Source: Cohnella sp. SGD-V74 (GTDB lineage: Bacteria > Bacillota > Bacilli > Paenibacillales > Paenibacillaceae). Taken from it: a stretch of DNA of 64,000 nt. Position 1 is the first letter of the stretch, and each line of letters opens with the position of its first letter. Shown piece by piece: positions 8,968 to 17,729 of this stretch. Made by a program: the position numbers and the translations under genes. The notes beneath the pieces are model-generated. The model had not been told where the DNA came from. It saw only the letters and a program-made list of their open reading frames with translations, and searched no databases. The stretch is taken from assembly GCF_003001675.1 (NCBI RefSeq), contig NZ_PVYW01000024.1, forward strand, positions 1 through 64,000. The letters are read 5' to 3'.

Positions 8968-10494
8968 TTATCGGCTTGCCAGCCATTCCTTGAATTGCTT
9001 CTCGTATTCGGCGACGACCTTGTCCAGCCCCGCGGCCTTCATGTTGGCCAGCACCTTGTCGAACGCCTGCTCGTAGCTGACGACGCCGAAGCGGAGAGGC
9101 TCCACGCTGGTCTTCATCTCGGCTACCGTGTTGGCGTACTCCGCGGCCACGTTCGTCGGATCGAAATTAAAGCCGATCGTAATGCTGTTCAACGTATCGT
9201 CGGAAATCGTCGTTCTTCTCTCCAGCCGATCTTTGTCGTAATTGGTCGGGTAGCGGTTCATCTCGACGTGGCCGAGCAGCCAGTTAGCCAGCTCGTAGGA
9301 AGCTCCGCCGTTCTGGTTTTTCTTGAGCGTGTCCTTCAGATTGTCCCCGGTTTCCTTCCAGTGGACGTCTTTGATGCCGTACGTGACCAGATCGAAGTTT
9401 TCCTGCTTGGCGTACACCCAGTTCAGAAACTGGATCGCCGCTTCCGGATGCTTGGTCGTGGACGACACGCCGTTGGAATTGCGGATCGCGTAAGAACGGA
9501 ACTTCGGACTGTCGGTCAAGTAGTACACCTTGTTCTCCGCATCCGGGAATCTCGCCTTGACGTCCTCGCTCAGCCCGACGTCGCCTTGACGGAACAAATA
9601 ACGGCCGGCGATCTCCTCCTGATTAATGACCTCGCCCGGCACGGTCAAAATATCCGGATGAACGAGCTTGCGCTCATACAGTTGACGCATGAACGTAACG
9701 TCCTTCTTGAACTCCTCGGTCTCCAACCACGATTTCACGTTGCCTTCCTGATCGACGTAAATCATGTTCTCGACGACGGTGAACGGATACGTCTCGTAGG
9801 TTGGATGCAAGTAGTAGGCCGGCTCGCTCAGCATTTTAACGTAGACGTTCTTGTTGTCGTCCGGCCAAATTTCCTGGATTTTGGCTGCCGCCTCCAGCAG
9901 CTCCTCCGGAGATTTCGGCGGCTGCATCCCGGTGGCGGCAAGCAAATCGGAACGCATCGTCACCATGCCGTCGGAGAACGCGGTGTCCGCCCAGAAATTC
10001 GGAACGGAGATCGTCTGGCCTCCGATCTTGACCGAATCCCAGATCCAGTCGGGCATCGACTTCTTCAGATCGGGGCCGTATTTATCCAGCAAATCGTCGA
10101 TCGGGATAATGCCGCCGTTCCCGGCCAGCAGCTGCGGACCTTTCGCATCGTGCATAATGGCGATCAATTCGAATTCCTCGCCGGTCGTCAGCATCAGGTT
10201 GGAGCGCTGATCCCAGACGTCCCAAGCCAAATAGATCGGCTGGTAGACCAGGTTCAGGCCGTCATCGGCCATCTTCTTGTTAATGGCCTCGACGACCACT
10301 GCGAGATCCTCCGGCTCATTGCCGGGAAGCAGGAAGCGCACGGGGAGCTTCTCTCCGGAAGACTTGCTCTCTTCCGCCGCCCCTCCCGTTGCGCTTGGCG
10401 CGGAATTGCCGCCGCCGGACGAACACGCCGCCAGCAACGAAATTACCAGTGCGAGCGATACCGCCAGCATGGCGTACTTGCGAATTGCTTTCAT
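8968..10494 (-). CDS. Extracellular sugar-binding lipoprotein (family 1, LplA-type)
   Basis: The 508-residue protein starts with a lipoprotein signal peptide, lipobox LLAAC with Cys24, followed by a Ser/Gly-rich linker. The rest has the size and features of the Paenibacillus/Bacillus LplA type of family 1 binding protein (for example EAAIQFLNWVYAKQENFDLVTYGI). It should be anchored outside the membrane and deliver oligosaccharides to an ABC importer. GGGAGA lies about 12 bases before the ATG. No permease follows on this strand; the likely partners are the two divergent permeases at 13141-14966, beyond the regulator at 10629-12917. The hydrolase genes downstream suggest the imported material is cut by GH3, GH125, GH-A and GH29 enzymes. 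Confidence 0.88.
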   Translation of the reverse strand: MKAIRKYAMLAVSLALVISLLAACSSGGGNSAPSATGGAAEESKSSGEKLPVRFLLPGNEPEDLAVVVEAINKKMADDGLNLVYQPIYLAWDVWDQRSNLMLTTGEEFELIAIMHDAKGPQLLAGNGGIIPIDDLLDKYGPDLKKSMPDWIWDSVKIGGQTISVPNFWADTAFSDGMVTMRSDLLAATGMQPPKSPEELLEAAAKIQEIWPDDNKNVYVKMLSEPAYYLHPTYETYPFTVVENMIYVDQEGNVKSWLETEEFKKDVTFMRQLYERKLVHPDILTVPGEVINQEEIAGRYLFRQGDVGLSEDVKARFPDAENKVYYLTDSPKFRSYAIRNSNGVSSTTKHPEAAIQFLNWVYAKQENFDLVTYGIKDVHWKETGDNLKDTLKKNQNGGASYELANWLLGHVEMNRYPTNYDKDRLERRTTISDDTLNSITIGFNFDPTNVAAEYANTVAEMKTSVEPLRFGVVSYEQAFDKVLANMKAAGLDKVVAEYEKQFKEWLASR

Positions 10495-10628
10495 CTGTTG
10501 ACCATCTCCCTCTTCGGATTTGACCCAATGGCCGATTCGTCATCGGTCCACCCCAGCGTAACGGGGGAGATTCGGCCCCGTAAACTTCAATAATGGTTAC
10601 AGCTCGGATTTGAAATCGCGCGGATTGT

Positions 10629-12917
10629 TCAATCTTCGGACTTCAAATTCGGATACTCGTCCGCGCGGCTTCGAAATTGGGCAGGCGACAGGCGGTAGCG
10701 TTTTTTGAATAACGTGTAAAAATAGGTCGTATTGAAAATGCCCACCTTCTCGCTGATCGTCTGGATAGGAAGCTCGGTTTCCTGCAGCAGCTTGGCGGCC
10801 TCTTCGACGCGCACGCCGTTCAGGAAGTCGTTGAACGAGACGCCTTTATAGGATTTGAAAAGCTTGCCCAAGTAGCCCCGCGACAGATTGACCTCCCCGG
10901 CCATCCGTTCAAGCGACAGATCGGGATTCGGATAGTTGCTATAGACGCGGGCGCACACGCTGTCGATCAGTTCCTGGTGCTGAAGCTGCGTCGCCTCCTC
11001 CGGCTGCTCGCACAGACGGGTTACGATATCGCGCAGCGCCTCGGCGATCCCCTCCAGCGTTTCGTAAGCGGGCAGGCCCTTCATGAATTCCAGCAGCATT
11101 TCCGTATGGGCCGCTTCCTTGCGCGAGCCGGTCGCGAATTGCCTGTAGAGACCGGTCACCAGCTGATGCAGGTGGAACAGCGATTGATGGTAATCCCCTC
11201 CGGAATCGAGCCGACGGACGAATTGCTCCAATTCGTCCGCAGCCTTCCGGCTGTTGCCCGCGCGAATCGCTTCGAGCAGCCGTCTCTCCTCGACCTGCGG
11301 GTATTGCGAATCCTCCTCCGGCTTGTCCTCGGCATCCCCGTATTCGAAGATTTGCCCGCCTCCCCGGAAGAAGCGCAGCGCGGTGCACGCTTTGGCGCTC
11401 TGGTACGAAAGGCGAATTTCCTCGGGAGAAGACACGACCCGGCCAATTCCGACTGTAAGCGAAATCCAGAAGTATTTGCGGATATGGCTCTGAATTTCCA
11501 TCAGCAGACCGATCAGCGACAACGGGAGATTCGGCTCGTCCAGCTGCAGCAGCAGGCCGATCTCCCCTTCCTCGACGATCACGATTTTGATCTGGACATG
11601 GCTTTCCAGCACTTCCTGGGCGACGTTGCATATCGCGTACTGAATGGCCGATTGCGTCTTGGCGGAATGCTTCAGCTGCATTTCCTTCAGCCCGTCGATT
11701 TCGAGAAGGACGACGGAGAAGCGGCTGCTCGCCCAGGACACCGGGAATTTATGCAGCATGTCCACCTGGCTTCCTTTCATATAGCGAAGCAAGTCCGCCC
11801 TCCTGGCGACAGACAGAGCCGATTCCATCACCGACAGCCGTTCCGTAATCGCCGAGAAGGTCGAGTCGATCAGCTCGAATTCGTTGAGGTTGCCGGCGCC
11901 TCTCTTGGATTGCTGCGGCGCGGTCATCTTGTCGAGCAGATTGCGCAGCGGATTAAACGTGCGGTTCGTCAGCCATACCGAAACAACGAAACACAGCGCG
12001 AAAATCGTCAGCGCGATAAACAGCGTCCACTGCCTGAGCTGGGACATGTTCTTAAGAAGCGAATCGTAACGGCTTGTGCTGATGAACACCCAGTTCATGC
12101 TGTCGGACTTCACATAGCTGACGATATGCTTCTTGCCGTCGATCGGCGTCGTAAAATATCCGCTGTCCGCGTCCGAGCCCAGAATGCTCTGTACATACGG
12201 CAGCTCGGACAGGTTGTCCATAAATTGCGACGGGTCGGTGTGCGTCATGACGGTGCCGTTATCGTTAATGACGTACAGGTTGTCGGCGTTCCCGCTCTTG
12301 TAGCCGCCAATCAGCCTCTGCACGTAATCTTCGTCGATATTGATGACGATCATGCTCTTGGAAGGCAGGTTCGGATACGCCCCCGGCGTCAGAACGAAGG
12401 TCAATACGTTCCGGGAGGCCTTCGTTCTGAGAGGATCGCTCACCGCGCGCGGGAAAAAATCGAAATAAAGCCGACTTCCGCTCTCTATGGCGCCGATCAG
12501 TTCAGCTTCGTCCTTCGCGGTCAAACCGAGCGTATTGGTGTATTGCTTCGTAAAGCCGTTGTACAAGCCTATAAATTGAACATAGGGAAACGTCGTCTGG
12601 ATGCTGCGAAGCCTGGAATAGGCGCGGTATTCCTGCAGTCGATCCTGCTCCTTGCCGTACATCGTGCGGATAATATCCGAATCGTTCAACAGTTGGTCGC
12701 CCAGATTGCGGATCTGATCGCGAATGACGACCGACACGAAGCTGTTCTGTCTCAGCGTCGATTCGGCGATCCGGCCGACCTCCTTCGCCGTGCTGACGGA
12801 GAACAAGGCGTAGAGAACGCCGCATGCGACGGCGATGACGATGGCGGTCAGCAGCACGAACGTGAGGAACATTTGACGATATACGGAATAACGGATAATT
12901 CTTTGTCTGGCCTTCAA
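10629..12917 (-). CDS. Membrane-anchored AraC-family regulator with extracellular sensor domain
   Basis: The roughly 762-residue protein has a transmembrane segment near the N-terminus (MFLTFVLLTAIVIAVACGVLYAL), an extracellular Cache-like region of about 250 residues, a second membrane segment (WTLFIALTIFALCFVVSVWLT), a HAMP-like stretch, a linker and a C-terminal AraC double helix-turn-helix ending LFKKRYRLSPAQFR. It combines sensing and DNA binding in one chain, a layout common in Paenibacillus next to LplA/LplB importers. I favour the TTG at 12917, with GGGGGAGCGGGGG just before it; the frame is open to another TTG at 13019, but that would run into the promoter of the divergent permeases. 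It sits between the binding protein and the permeases and probably controls both. Confidence 0.85.
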   Translation of the reverse strand: MKARQRIIRYSVYRQMFLTFVLLTAIVIAVACGVLYALFSVSTAKEVGRIAESTLRQNSFVSVVIRDQIRNLGDQLLNDSDIIRTMYGKEQDRLQEYRAYSRLRSIQTTFPYVQFIGLYNGFTKQYTNTLGLTAKDEAELIGAIESGSRLYFDFFPRAVSDPLRTKASRNVLTFVLTPGAYPNLPSKSMIVINIDEDYVQRLIGGYKSGNADNLYVINDNGTVMTHTDPSQFMDNLSELPYVQSILGSDADSGYFTTPIDGKKHIVSYVKSDSMNWVFISTSRYDSLLKNMSQLRQWTLFIALTIFALCFVVSVWLTNRTFNPLRNLLDKMTAPQQSKRGAGNLNEFELIDSTFSAITERLSVMESALSVARRADLLRYMKGSQVDMLHKFPVSWASSRFSVVLLEIDGLKEMQLKHSAKTQSAIQYAICNVAQEVLESHVQIKIVIVEEGEIGLLLQLDEPNLPLSLIGLLMEIQSHIRKYFWISLTVGIGRVVSSPEEIRLSYQSAKACTALRFFRGGGQIFEYGDAEDKPEEDSQYPQVEERRLLEAIRAGNSRKAADELEQFVRRLDSGGDYHQSLFHLHQLVTGLYRQFATGSRKEAAHTEMLLEFMKGLPAYETLEGIAEALRDIVTRLCEQPEEATQLQHQELIDSVCARVYSNYPNPDLSLERMAGEVNLSRGYLGKLFKSYKGVSFNDFLNGVRVEEAAKLLQETELPIQTISEKVGIFNTTYFYTLFKKRYRLSPAQFRSRADEYPNLKSED

Positions 12918-13140
12918 CCCCCGCTCCCCCTGTCTTTGTCTCGTTGGACGTTCCCTAATTATATAGAAATTTTGAATTCGCGCAGCGGTCCGATGCTCAA
13001 AGTTGAAGTCAGTGTTCAAATTTGAAATGCCGATTGTTCATAATTCACAGCGGATTTGCCATTTTCGTAGTTTACCCTCGAACGCCGCGGCCCCTACACT
13101 TGCACTAAGCCCACATATTCACGAGAGGACGTGCACAGCC

Positions 13141-14073
13141 ATGTCAGACATTCGCAAGCGCAAGGGAGTTCTGGGAGAACTCCTTCAGAATAAGGCAGCT
13201 TATTTGCTTGCTCTTCCCGCGGCCGTCTATACGGTCATATTCGGATATTTGACGATGCCTTATCTACTGATCGCCTTCCAGAAGTTCAATTACAAGACCG
13301 GATTGTTCAATTCCCCCTGGATCGGCTTCGACAACTTCCGTTTTTTCTTCGCGTCGCCCCGAGCTTGGGAAATTACATTCAACACGTTGAAGCTGAATAC
13401 TCTGTTTATCGTCTTTGGCACGATAGCCGCGCTCCTGCTGGCGATTCTGTTTAACGAGCTGAAAAGCCGACTGTTCTCCAGAATCGCGCAATCCACGATC
13501 TTGTTTCCGCACTTTCTGTCGTGGGTCATCGTCAGCTACGTGCTGTACAGTCTGCTGTCCACGGAATACGGCATGGTCAACCGGATACTCGAAGCGATCG
13601 GAATGGAGCCGATCAACTGGTATTCGTCGCCCGGATATTGGACTTCGATTCTGGTCGGCACGCATATCTGGAAGGATATCGGCATCTCGCTCGTCATCTA
13701 TCTGGCCGCGATCGCGGGCATAGACGAAAGCTATTACGAAGCGGGGCGAATCGACGGCGCGACCCGCATGCAGCTTATTCGTTACATTACGCTGCCGCTG
13801 CTGCTTCCGACCGTGATTATTCTGTCTCTGCTGGCGCTCGGGAAAATTATGTACGGAGGCTTCGACATGATTTACGCCATCGTCAAGGACAACGGCCTGC
13901 TGTACCCGACGACAGAGGTTATCGATACGTACGTGTTCCGTTCCCTTCGCAACATCGGCAATCCCGCGCAAGCGATGGCCATCGGTTTGTATCAGGCCGT
14001 CGTCGGCTTCATCCTAGTCTATACGAGCAACAAGGTTGTCCGCAAAATCAATCCCGATCATGCGTTATTTTAA
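13141..14073 (+). CDS. Sugar ABC transporter permease, LplB-type
   Basis: The 310-residue integral membrane protein has about six helices and the EAA-loop motif YEAGRIDGATRMQLIRYITLP near residue 210, which contacts the ATPase. It matches the LplB branch of MalF-type permeases. The start at 13141 fits the normal N-terminus (short basic segment, then first helix YLLALPAAVYTVIFGYL); a GAGAGG lies about 12 bases upstream. It is followed 20 bases later by the second permease. No ATPase gene is present; such importers commonly share an MsmK/UgpC-type ATPase encoded elsewhere. Its partner binding protein is probably the lipoprotein at 8968-10494. Confidence 0.9.
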   Translation: MSDIRKRKGVLGELLQNKAAYLLALPAAVYTVIFGYLTMPYLLIAFQKFNYKTGLFNSPWIGFDNFRFFFASPRAWEITFNTLKLNTLFIVFGTIAALLLAILFNELKSRLFSRIAQSTILFPHFLSWVIVSYVLYSLLSTEYGMVNRILEAIGMEPINWYSSPGYWTSILVGTHIWKDIGISLVIYLAAIAGIDESYYEAGRIDGATRMQLIRYITLPLLLPTVIILSLLALGKIMYGGFDMIYAIVKDNGLLYPTTEVIDTYVFRSLRNIGNPAQAMAIGLYQAVVGFILVYTSNKVVRKINPDHALF

Positions 14074-14093
14074 CGGAAGGAGGAGCTTGCCTC

Positions 14094-14966
14094 ATGAAAA
14101 AAATCACGTTGTTCGGCACGTTGAACACGATGTTTATCGCCTTATTTTCTCTGATTTGCACGATTCCGATGCTGCTTGTCCTGATGGTCTCCTTCACGGA
14201 CGAAAAAGCCATTCAATTAAACGGCTACCAGCTCTTTCCCGAGAAGCTGTCGCTCGGAGCGTACAAGCTGCTGCTGCTCGGCAGCACGCCGCTGTACCAG
14301 AGCTATATGATCTCCATTCTCATCACCGTCGTCGGCACGCTGCTCGCCGTCTTCATCACCGGAGCCGCCGGATATACGCTGTCCAGCCGGCACGTCAAGT
14401 ACCGCAATCATCTGGCGATGTTTTTCTTCGTCACGATGGTGTTCAATACGGGCATCGTTCCCTGGTATTTGATCAGCACGGGACTCGGTCTGAGAAACAC
14501 GATATGGGCGTTAATCGTTCCGTCGATGATCTTCAATCCGTTTAACCTGTTTCTCGTACGGAACTACATGAAGCAAATTCCCGACACGCTGACCGAGGCG
14601 GCGCGCATCGACGGGGCCAACGATTTCTATATCGCGCTGAGAATTTTTTTCCCGCTCAGTCTGCCCGTGCTGGCCACCGTTACGCTGTTCTACGGCATCG
14701 GCTACTGGAACAACTGGTTCAACGCCATCATGCTTGTCGACAACAAGGACCTGTTCCCGCTGCAATTTCTGCTGTTCAAGCTCAATTCGGAGATCAGTAT
14801 GATCCAGTCCATGCAGCGGACGATGAGCGAGGTAGCGACGACGCTCCCTGCCGAGTCGGTCAAGATGGCGACGGCCATTCTGACGATCGGACCGATCGTG
14901 TTTTTCTATCCCTTCTTGCAAAAGTATTTTATCAAGGGGCTTCTAATCGGTTCGGTGAAGGAGTAA
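14094..14966 (+). CDS. Sugar ABC transporter permease, YtcP-type
   Basis: The 290-residue membrane protein belongs to the MalG-like YtcP branch. The EAA motif is TEAARIDGANDFYIALRIFFP and the C-terminus FLQKYFIKGLLIGSVKE is typical of the group. The start ATG at 14094 follows GGAAGGAGG at good spacing; the open frame upstream is a shadow of the preceding permease. It forms the second half of the import channel with 13141-14073. It ends about 95 bases before the convergent stop of the XylF-like gene, and that gap shows no convincing terminator. Confidence 0.9.
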   Translation: MKKITLFGTLNTMFIALFSLICTIPMLLVLMVSFTDEKAIQLNGYQLFPEKLSLGAYKLLLLGSTPLYQSYMISILITVVGTLLAVFITGAAGYTLSSRHVKYRNHLAMFFFVTMVFNTGIVPWYLISTGLGLRNTIWALIVPSMIFNPFNLFLVRNYMKQIPDTLTEAARIDGANDFYIALRIFFPLSLPVLATVTLFYGIGYWNNWFNAIMLVDNKDLFPLQFLLFKLNSEISMIQSMQRTMSEVATTLPAESVKMATAILTIGPIVFFYPFLQKYFIKGLLIGSVKE

Positions 14967-15061
14967 CCTGGCGGGTCCATAAGGGGCATAACGCGTGGGC
15001 GGATACCGGACGCACGGCGATTCGGGGATCGTTGCCGCGGCGATCAACCGGTTCGGGCAGG

Positions 15062-16183
15062 CTATTCGCCCGCCCGGTAGACGTCCTCTCTGGAATGAAA
15101 GCCGTCGGCGATAATCGTCTCGTCGATGTTGGACCGGTCGACGGCGATCGGCGGGAGCAGCACGGACGGCACCTCGACTTTGCCGTTGTTGATCTTCCGG
15201 GACGCGTCCGCCCGCTCGCCCTTGGCGAGCCCGACCGCCAGCTCCGCCGCCTTGTCCGCCAGCGCCTGGATCGGTTTGTATACGGTCATCGTCTGTGTGC
15301 CTTCGACGATCCGCTGCACGCCCGCAAGCTCCGCATCCTGTCCCGCGACCGGAATACGCCCGGCCAGCCCCTGCTCCGCGAGCGCCTGGATGACGCTGCC
15401 CGCCGTGGCGTCGTTGGCGGCGATCACCGCGTCGATCCGGTTGCCGTTGGCTTCCAGCGCCGCCTTCATGTTCGCCAGCGCGTTCACCGGCGTCCAGTCC
15501 TTCGTCCATTGATCGTAGACGACGGTGATATCGCCTTTGTCGATGAGCGGCTGCAGTACGTTGAACACGCCTTTCTTGAACAGATGGGCGTTGTTGTCGG
15601 TATCCGCTCCCCCAATGTACACGTACTTGCCTTTCGGGACAAGCTTCGTGATCGCCTGGGCCTGAAGCTCGCCGACTTTCTCGTTGTCGAAGGAGACGTA
15701 CAGATCGATGTCTGCATTCTTGATCAAGCGGTCGTAGGACATGACCTTGGTGCCCGACGAATGGGCTTTCTTGACGATGGCGGCCATCGCTTCCGCGTCG
15801 TGGGGAACGACGACGAGAATGTCGACGCCTTGCCCGATCAGCGTCTCGGCCTGCTCGATCTGCTTCGCGTCGTCGCCGTTGGCGGCCAGCACGCTCACTT
15901 CCGCCCCGAGCGCCTCCACCGCCTGCTTGAACAGATCGCGGTCTTTCAGCCAGCGCTCCTCAAGCAGCGTATCCATGGAAAAGCCGACTTTGATTTTGCG
16001 ATTGGCAGCCGCATCTTCGGGGGCAAGACCGCCTCCCGAATCCGCGACGGCCGAGGGCGAAGACGACGGCGGCCCGGCATCTCCCGTTCCTCCGTTCCCC
16101 GTCCCTTCGCAAGCCGCAACGATGCAAGCCAACGCCAGCATCAGCGCCAATACCGCTCCGTATGCCCGCCTCACCGACATCAT
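15062..16183 (-). CDS. xylF: XylF-like D-xylose-type binding lipoprotein
   Basis: The 373-residue protein has a lipobox-type signal (IVAAC, Cys25) and a periplasmic-binding-protein type 1 fold with the XylF pattern: KVGFSMDTLLEERWLKDRD at the N-lobe, VVPHDAEAM, MSYDRLIKNADIDLYVSFDN and IPVAGQDAEL. XylF proteins deliver xylose or related pentoses to XylGH. Two adjacent ATGs (16183, 16180) follow AAGGAG; the second has the better spacing. It is the last gene of a run with a YesN regulator, a LytS/YesM kinase and a XylFII-like sensor. No xylG or xylH follows: the next gene is convergent and belongs to another transporter. It may work with permeases elsewhere or be a leftover. Confidence 0.82.
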   Translation of the reverse strand: MMSVRRAYGAVLALMLALACIVAACEGTGNGGTGDAGPPSSSPSAVADSGGGLAPEDAAANRKIKVGFSMDTLLEERWLKDRDLFKQAVEALGAEVSVLAANGDDAKQIEQAETLIGQGVDILVVVPHDAEAMAAIVKKAHSSGTKVMSYDRLIKNADIDLYVSFDNEKVGELQAQAITKLVPKGKYVYIGGADTDNNAHLFKKGVFNVLQPLIDKGDITVVYDQWTKDWTPVNALANMKAALEANGNRIDAVIAANDATAGSVIQALAEQGLAGRIPVAGQDAELAGVQRIVEGTQTMTVYKPIQALADKAAELAVGLAKGERADASRKINNGKVEVPSVLLPPIAVDRSNIDETIIADGFHSREDVYRAGE

Positions 16184-16187
16184 CTCC

Positions 16188-17729
16188 TTATCCTCTTCGC
16201 GCCGGAAGCGTCCTGCGGTATTCCGTCGGCGATACGTCGCACATTTTTTTGAACACCTTGCTGAAGTAGTTCGGATCGTGATACCCGACCTCGTAAGTGA
16301 TTTCCTTCAGGCTCTTGTCCGGATCGGCCATCAGCTTCTTCGCCTTGTCGATGCGGCACTCGGTCAGGAAATCGATATAGTTGACGCCGAGCTGCTCCTT
16401 GAACATTTTGCTGATATAGAACGGGCTCAGACCGACCCGCTTCCCGATGGCGTCCAGCGTAATGTCTTCGTGCGAATGCTCGGCGATGTACATCTTGATT
16501 CGCTGTATCGCGTCCGGCTCCACCCGTTGCTGATGCTCCGCATGGGCCTGCCTCATCCGCTCCAGCAGCATTCCCGATTCGCCGCGCAGCTGCCGATAAT
16601 CGTGGGCCTGGAACGAATAGATCGGCGTGTCCGTCTCGACGCCCATCTCGAGCATGACCCGCGCGGCGATCCAGAGCAGCTCCAGCACGCGCTGCTGCGC
16701 CTGCAGCAGATCGACGCCCTCGTTCTCGCAGACGCGAATGAAATCCGCGACGTCCGCTTCGATCTGATCCCATTGGCCGAGACGGATCCGGTCGAAAAAC
16801 AGTCTCTCGCGCTGCCTCGCAAGAGACGTGTCGCGCGCGTTTCCGAGCATGGGCACATCTTCGTAGAAACGGTATTTGACCGGAAGGCTCGGGTCCATGG
16901 AGGCGATCAGCGCCTCCTGATACGATTGGCGAATGTGGTCCAGCGACTCGCAGACGCCGCCGATGCCGACGAACCAGCCCTCCTCCGCCCCCGGCTTGGC
17001 GACAGACAGCAGGTCGCGGGCGAGACCGATCGCCTGGGAACGAAACGAACGTCCCGGTTCGCGGAACGCGACGACCGGAATTTGCCGGCCGTACATCGCT
17101 CCCATCCAGCCGCTGCCCGCCTGTCTGAGCTTCTCCTTGACCGCGGGGTACAGGCTATCCGAACCGGACGGCAGCAGGACAATCATCGAGAACGTCTCGT
17201 TCGTCGTCCTCGCGCCGAGCAGCCCGACCAATTCGTCCAGATGAACTTCGTGCACGTGATCGAACAGCAGCTGCGTGACGACGTCGGTCTCGACGAGCGG
17301 CAGCGTCTTGCGCAGCGCGTCCCGCTGGAGCCGGCCCGTTTCCCGCGCGGCCCGCTCGTCCTCGATCTCCTTCAGCACTTTGCCGACCGTCGCCACGATC
17401 TCCGCGGCTTTGCTCGGCTTGAGCAAATAGTCTTTGACGCCCAGCTTGATCGCCGACCGGGCGTATTCGAACGTATCGTAAGCCGTCACCATCACGAACT
17501 TGATGTCCGGATAGTCCGCGCGAATCCGCTCGACCGCTTCCAGTCCGCTCATCCCCGGCATTTTGATGTCCATCAGAATCGCGTCCGGCTGCAGTTCCTC
17601 GGTCATTCTGACGGCCGTCTTGCCGTTCTTCGCCTCGGCGATGTCCAGATCGGGAAAGCTTCTTCCCAATATGGCCCGCAGGCCGTCCCGTTCGATCTGT
17701 TCGTCATCCACGATCAGAAGCTTGATCAT
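16188..17729 (-). CDS. YesN-type response regulator (REC + AraC HTH)
   Basis: The 513-residue protein has an N-terminal receiver domain with acidic pocket DDE (8-10), phospho-acceptor Asp54 (ILMDIKMPGMSG) and Lys104 (YLLKP), a variable middle, and a C-terminal AraC double helix-turn-helix (about 410-510) with FYISKMFKEQLGVNYIDF and PNYFSKVFKKMCDVSPTEYR. It is the output partner of the kinase encoded just upstream, whose reading frame overlaps its start by 26 bases. In Clostridium beijerinckii a XylFII-LytS/YesN set with the same gene order controls xylose uptake. The likely target is the xylF-like gene that follows four bases after its stop. Confidence 0.9.
   Translation of the reverse strand: MIKLLIVDDEQIERDGLRAILGRSFPDLDIAEAKNGKTAVRMTEELQPDAILMDIKMPGMSGLEAVERIRADYPDIKFVMVTAYDTFEYARSAIKLGVKDYLLKPSKAAEIVATVGKVLKEIEDERAARETGRLQRDALRKTLPLVETDVVTQLLFDHVHEVHLDELVGLLGARTTNETFSMIVLLPSGSDSLYPAVKEKLRQAGSGWMGAMYGRQIPVVAFREPGRSFRSQAIGLARDLLSVAKPGAEEGWFVGIGGVCESLDHIRQSYQEALIASMDPSLPVKYRFYEDVPMLGNARDTSLARQRERLFFDRIRLGQWDQIEADVADFIRVCENEGVDLLQAQQRVLELLWIAARVMLEMGVETDTPIYSFQAHDYRQLRGESGMLLERMRQAHAEHQQRVEPDAIQRIKMYIAEHSHEDITLDAIGKRVGLSPFYISKMFKEQLGVNYIDFLTECRIDKAKKLMADPDKSLKEITYEVGYHDPNYFSKVFKKMCDVSPTEYRRTLPARRG

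Noticed and set aside
13003..13140. Upstream N-terminal extension of the LplB-type permease
   Set aside because: The extension (MKSVFKFEMPIVHNSQ...) crosses the promoter region of the divergent regulator and is not part of the permease family; the start at 13141 fits better.
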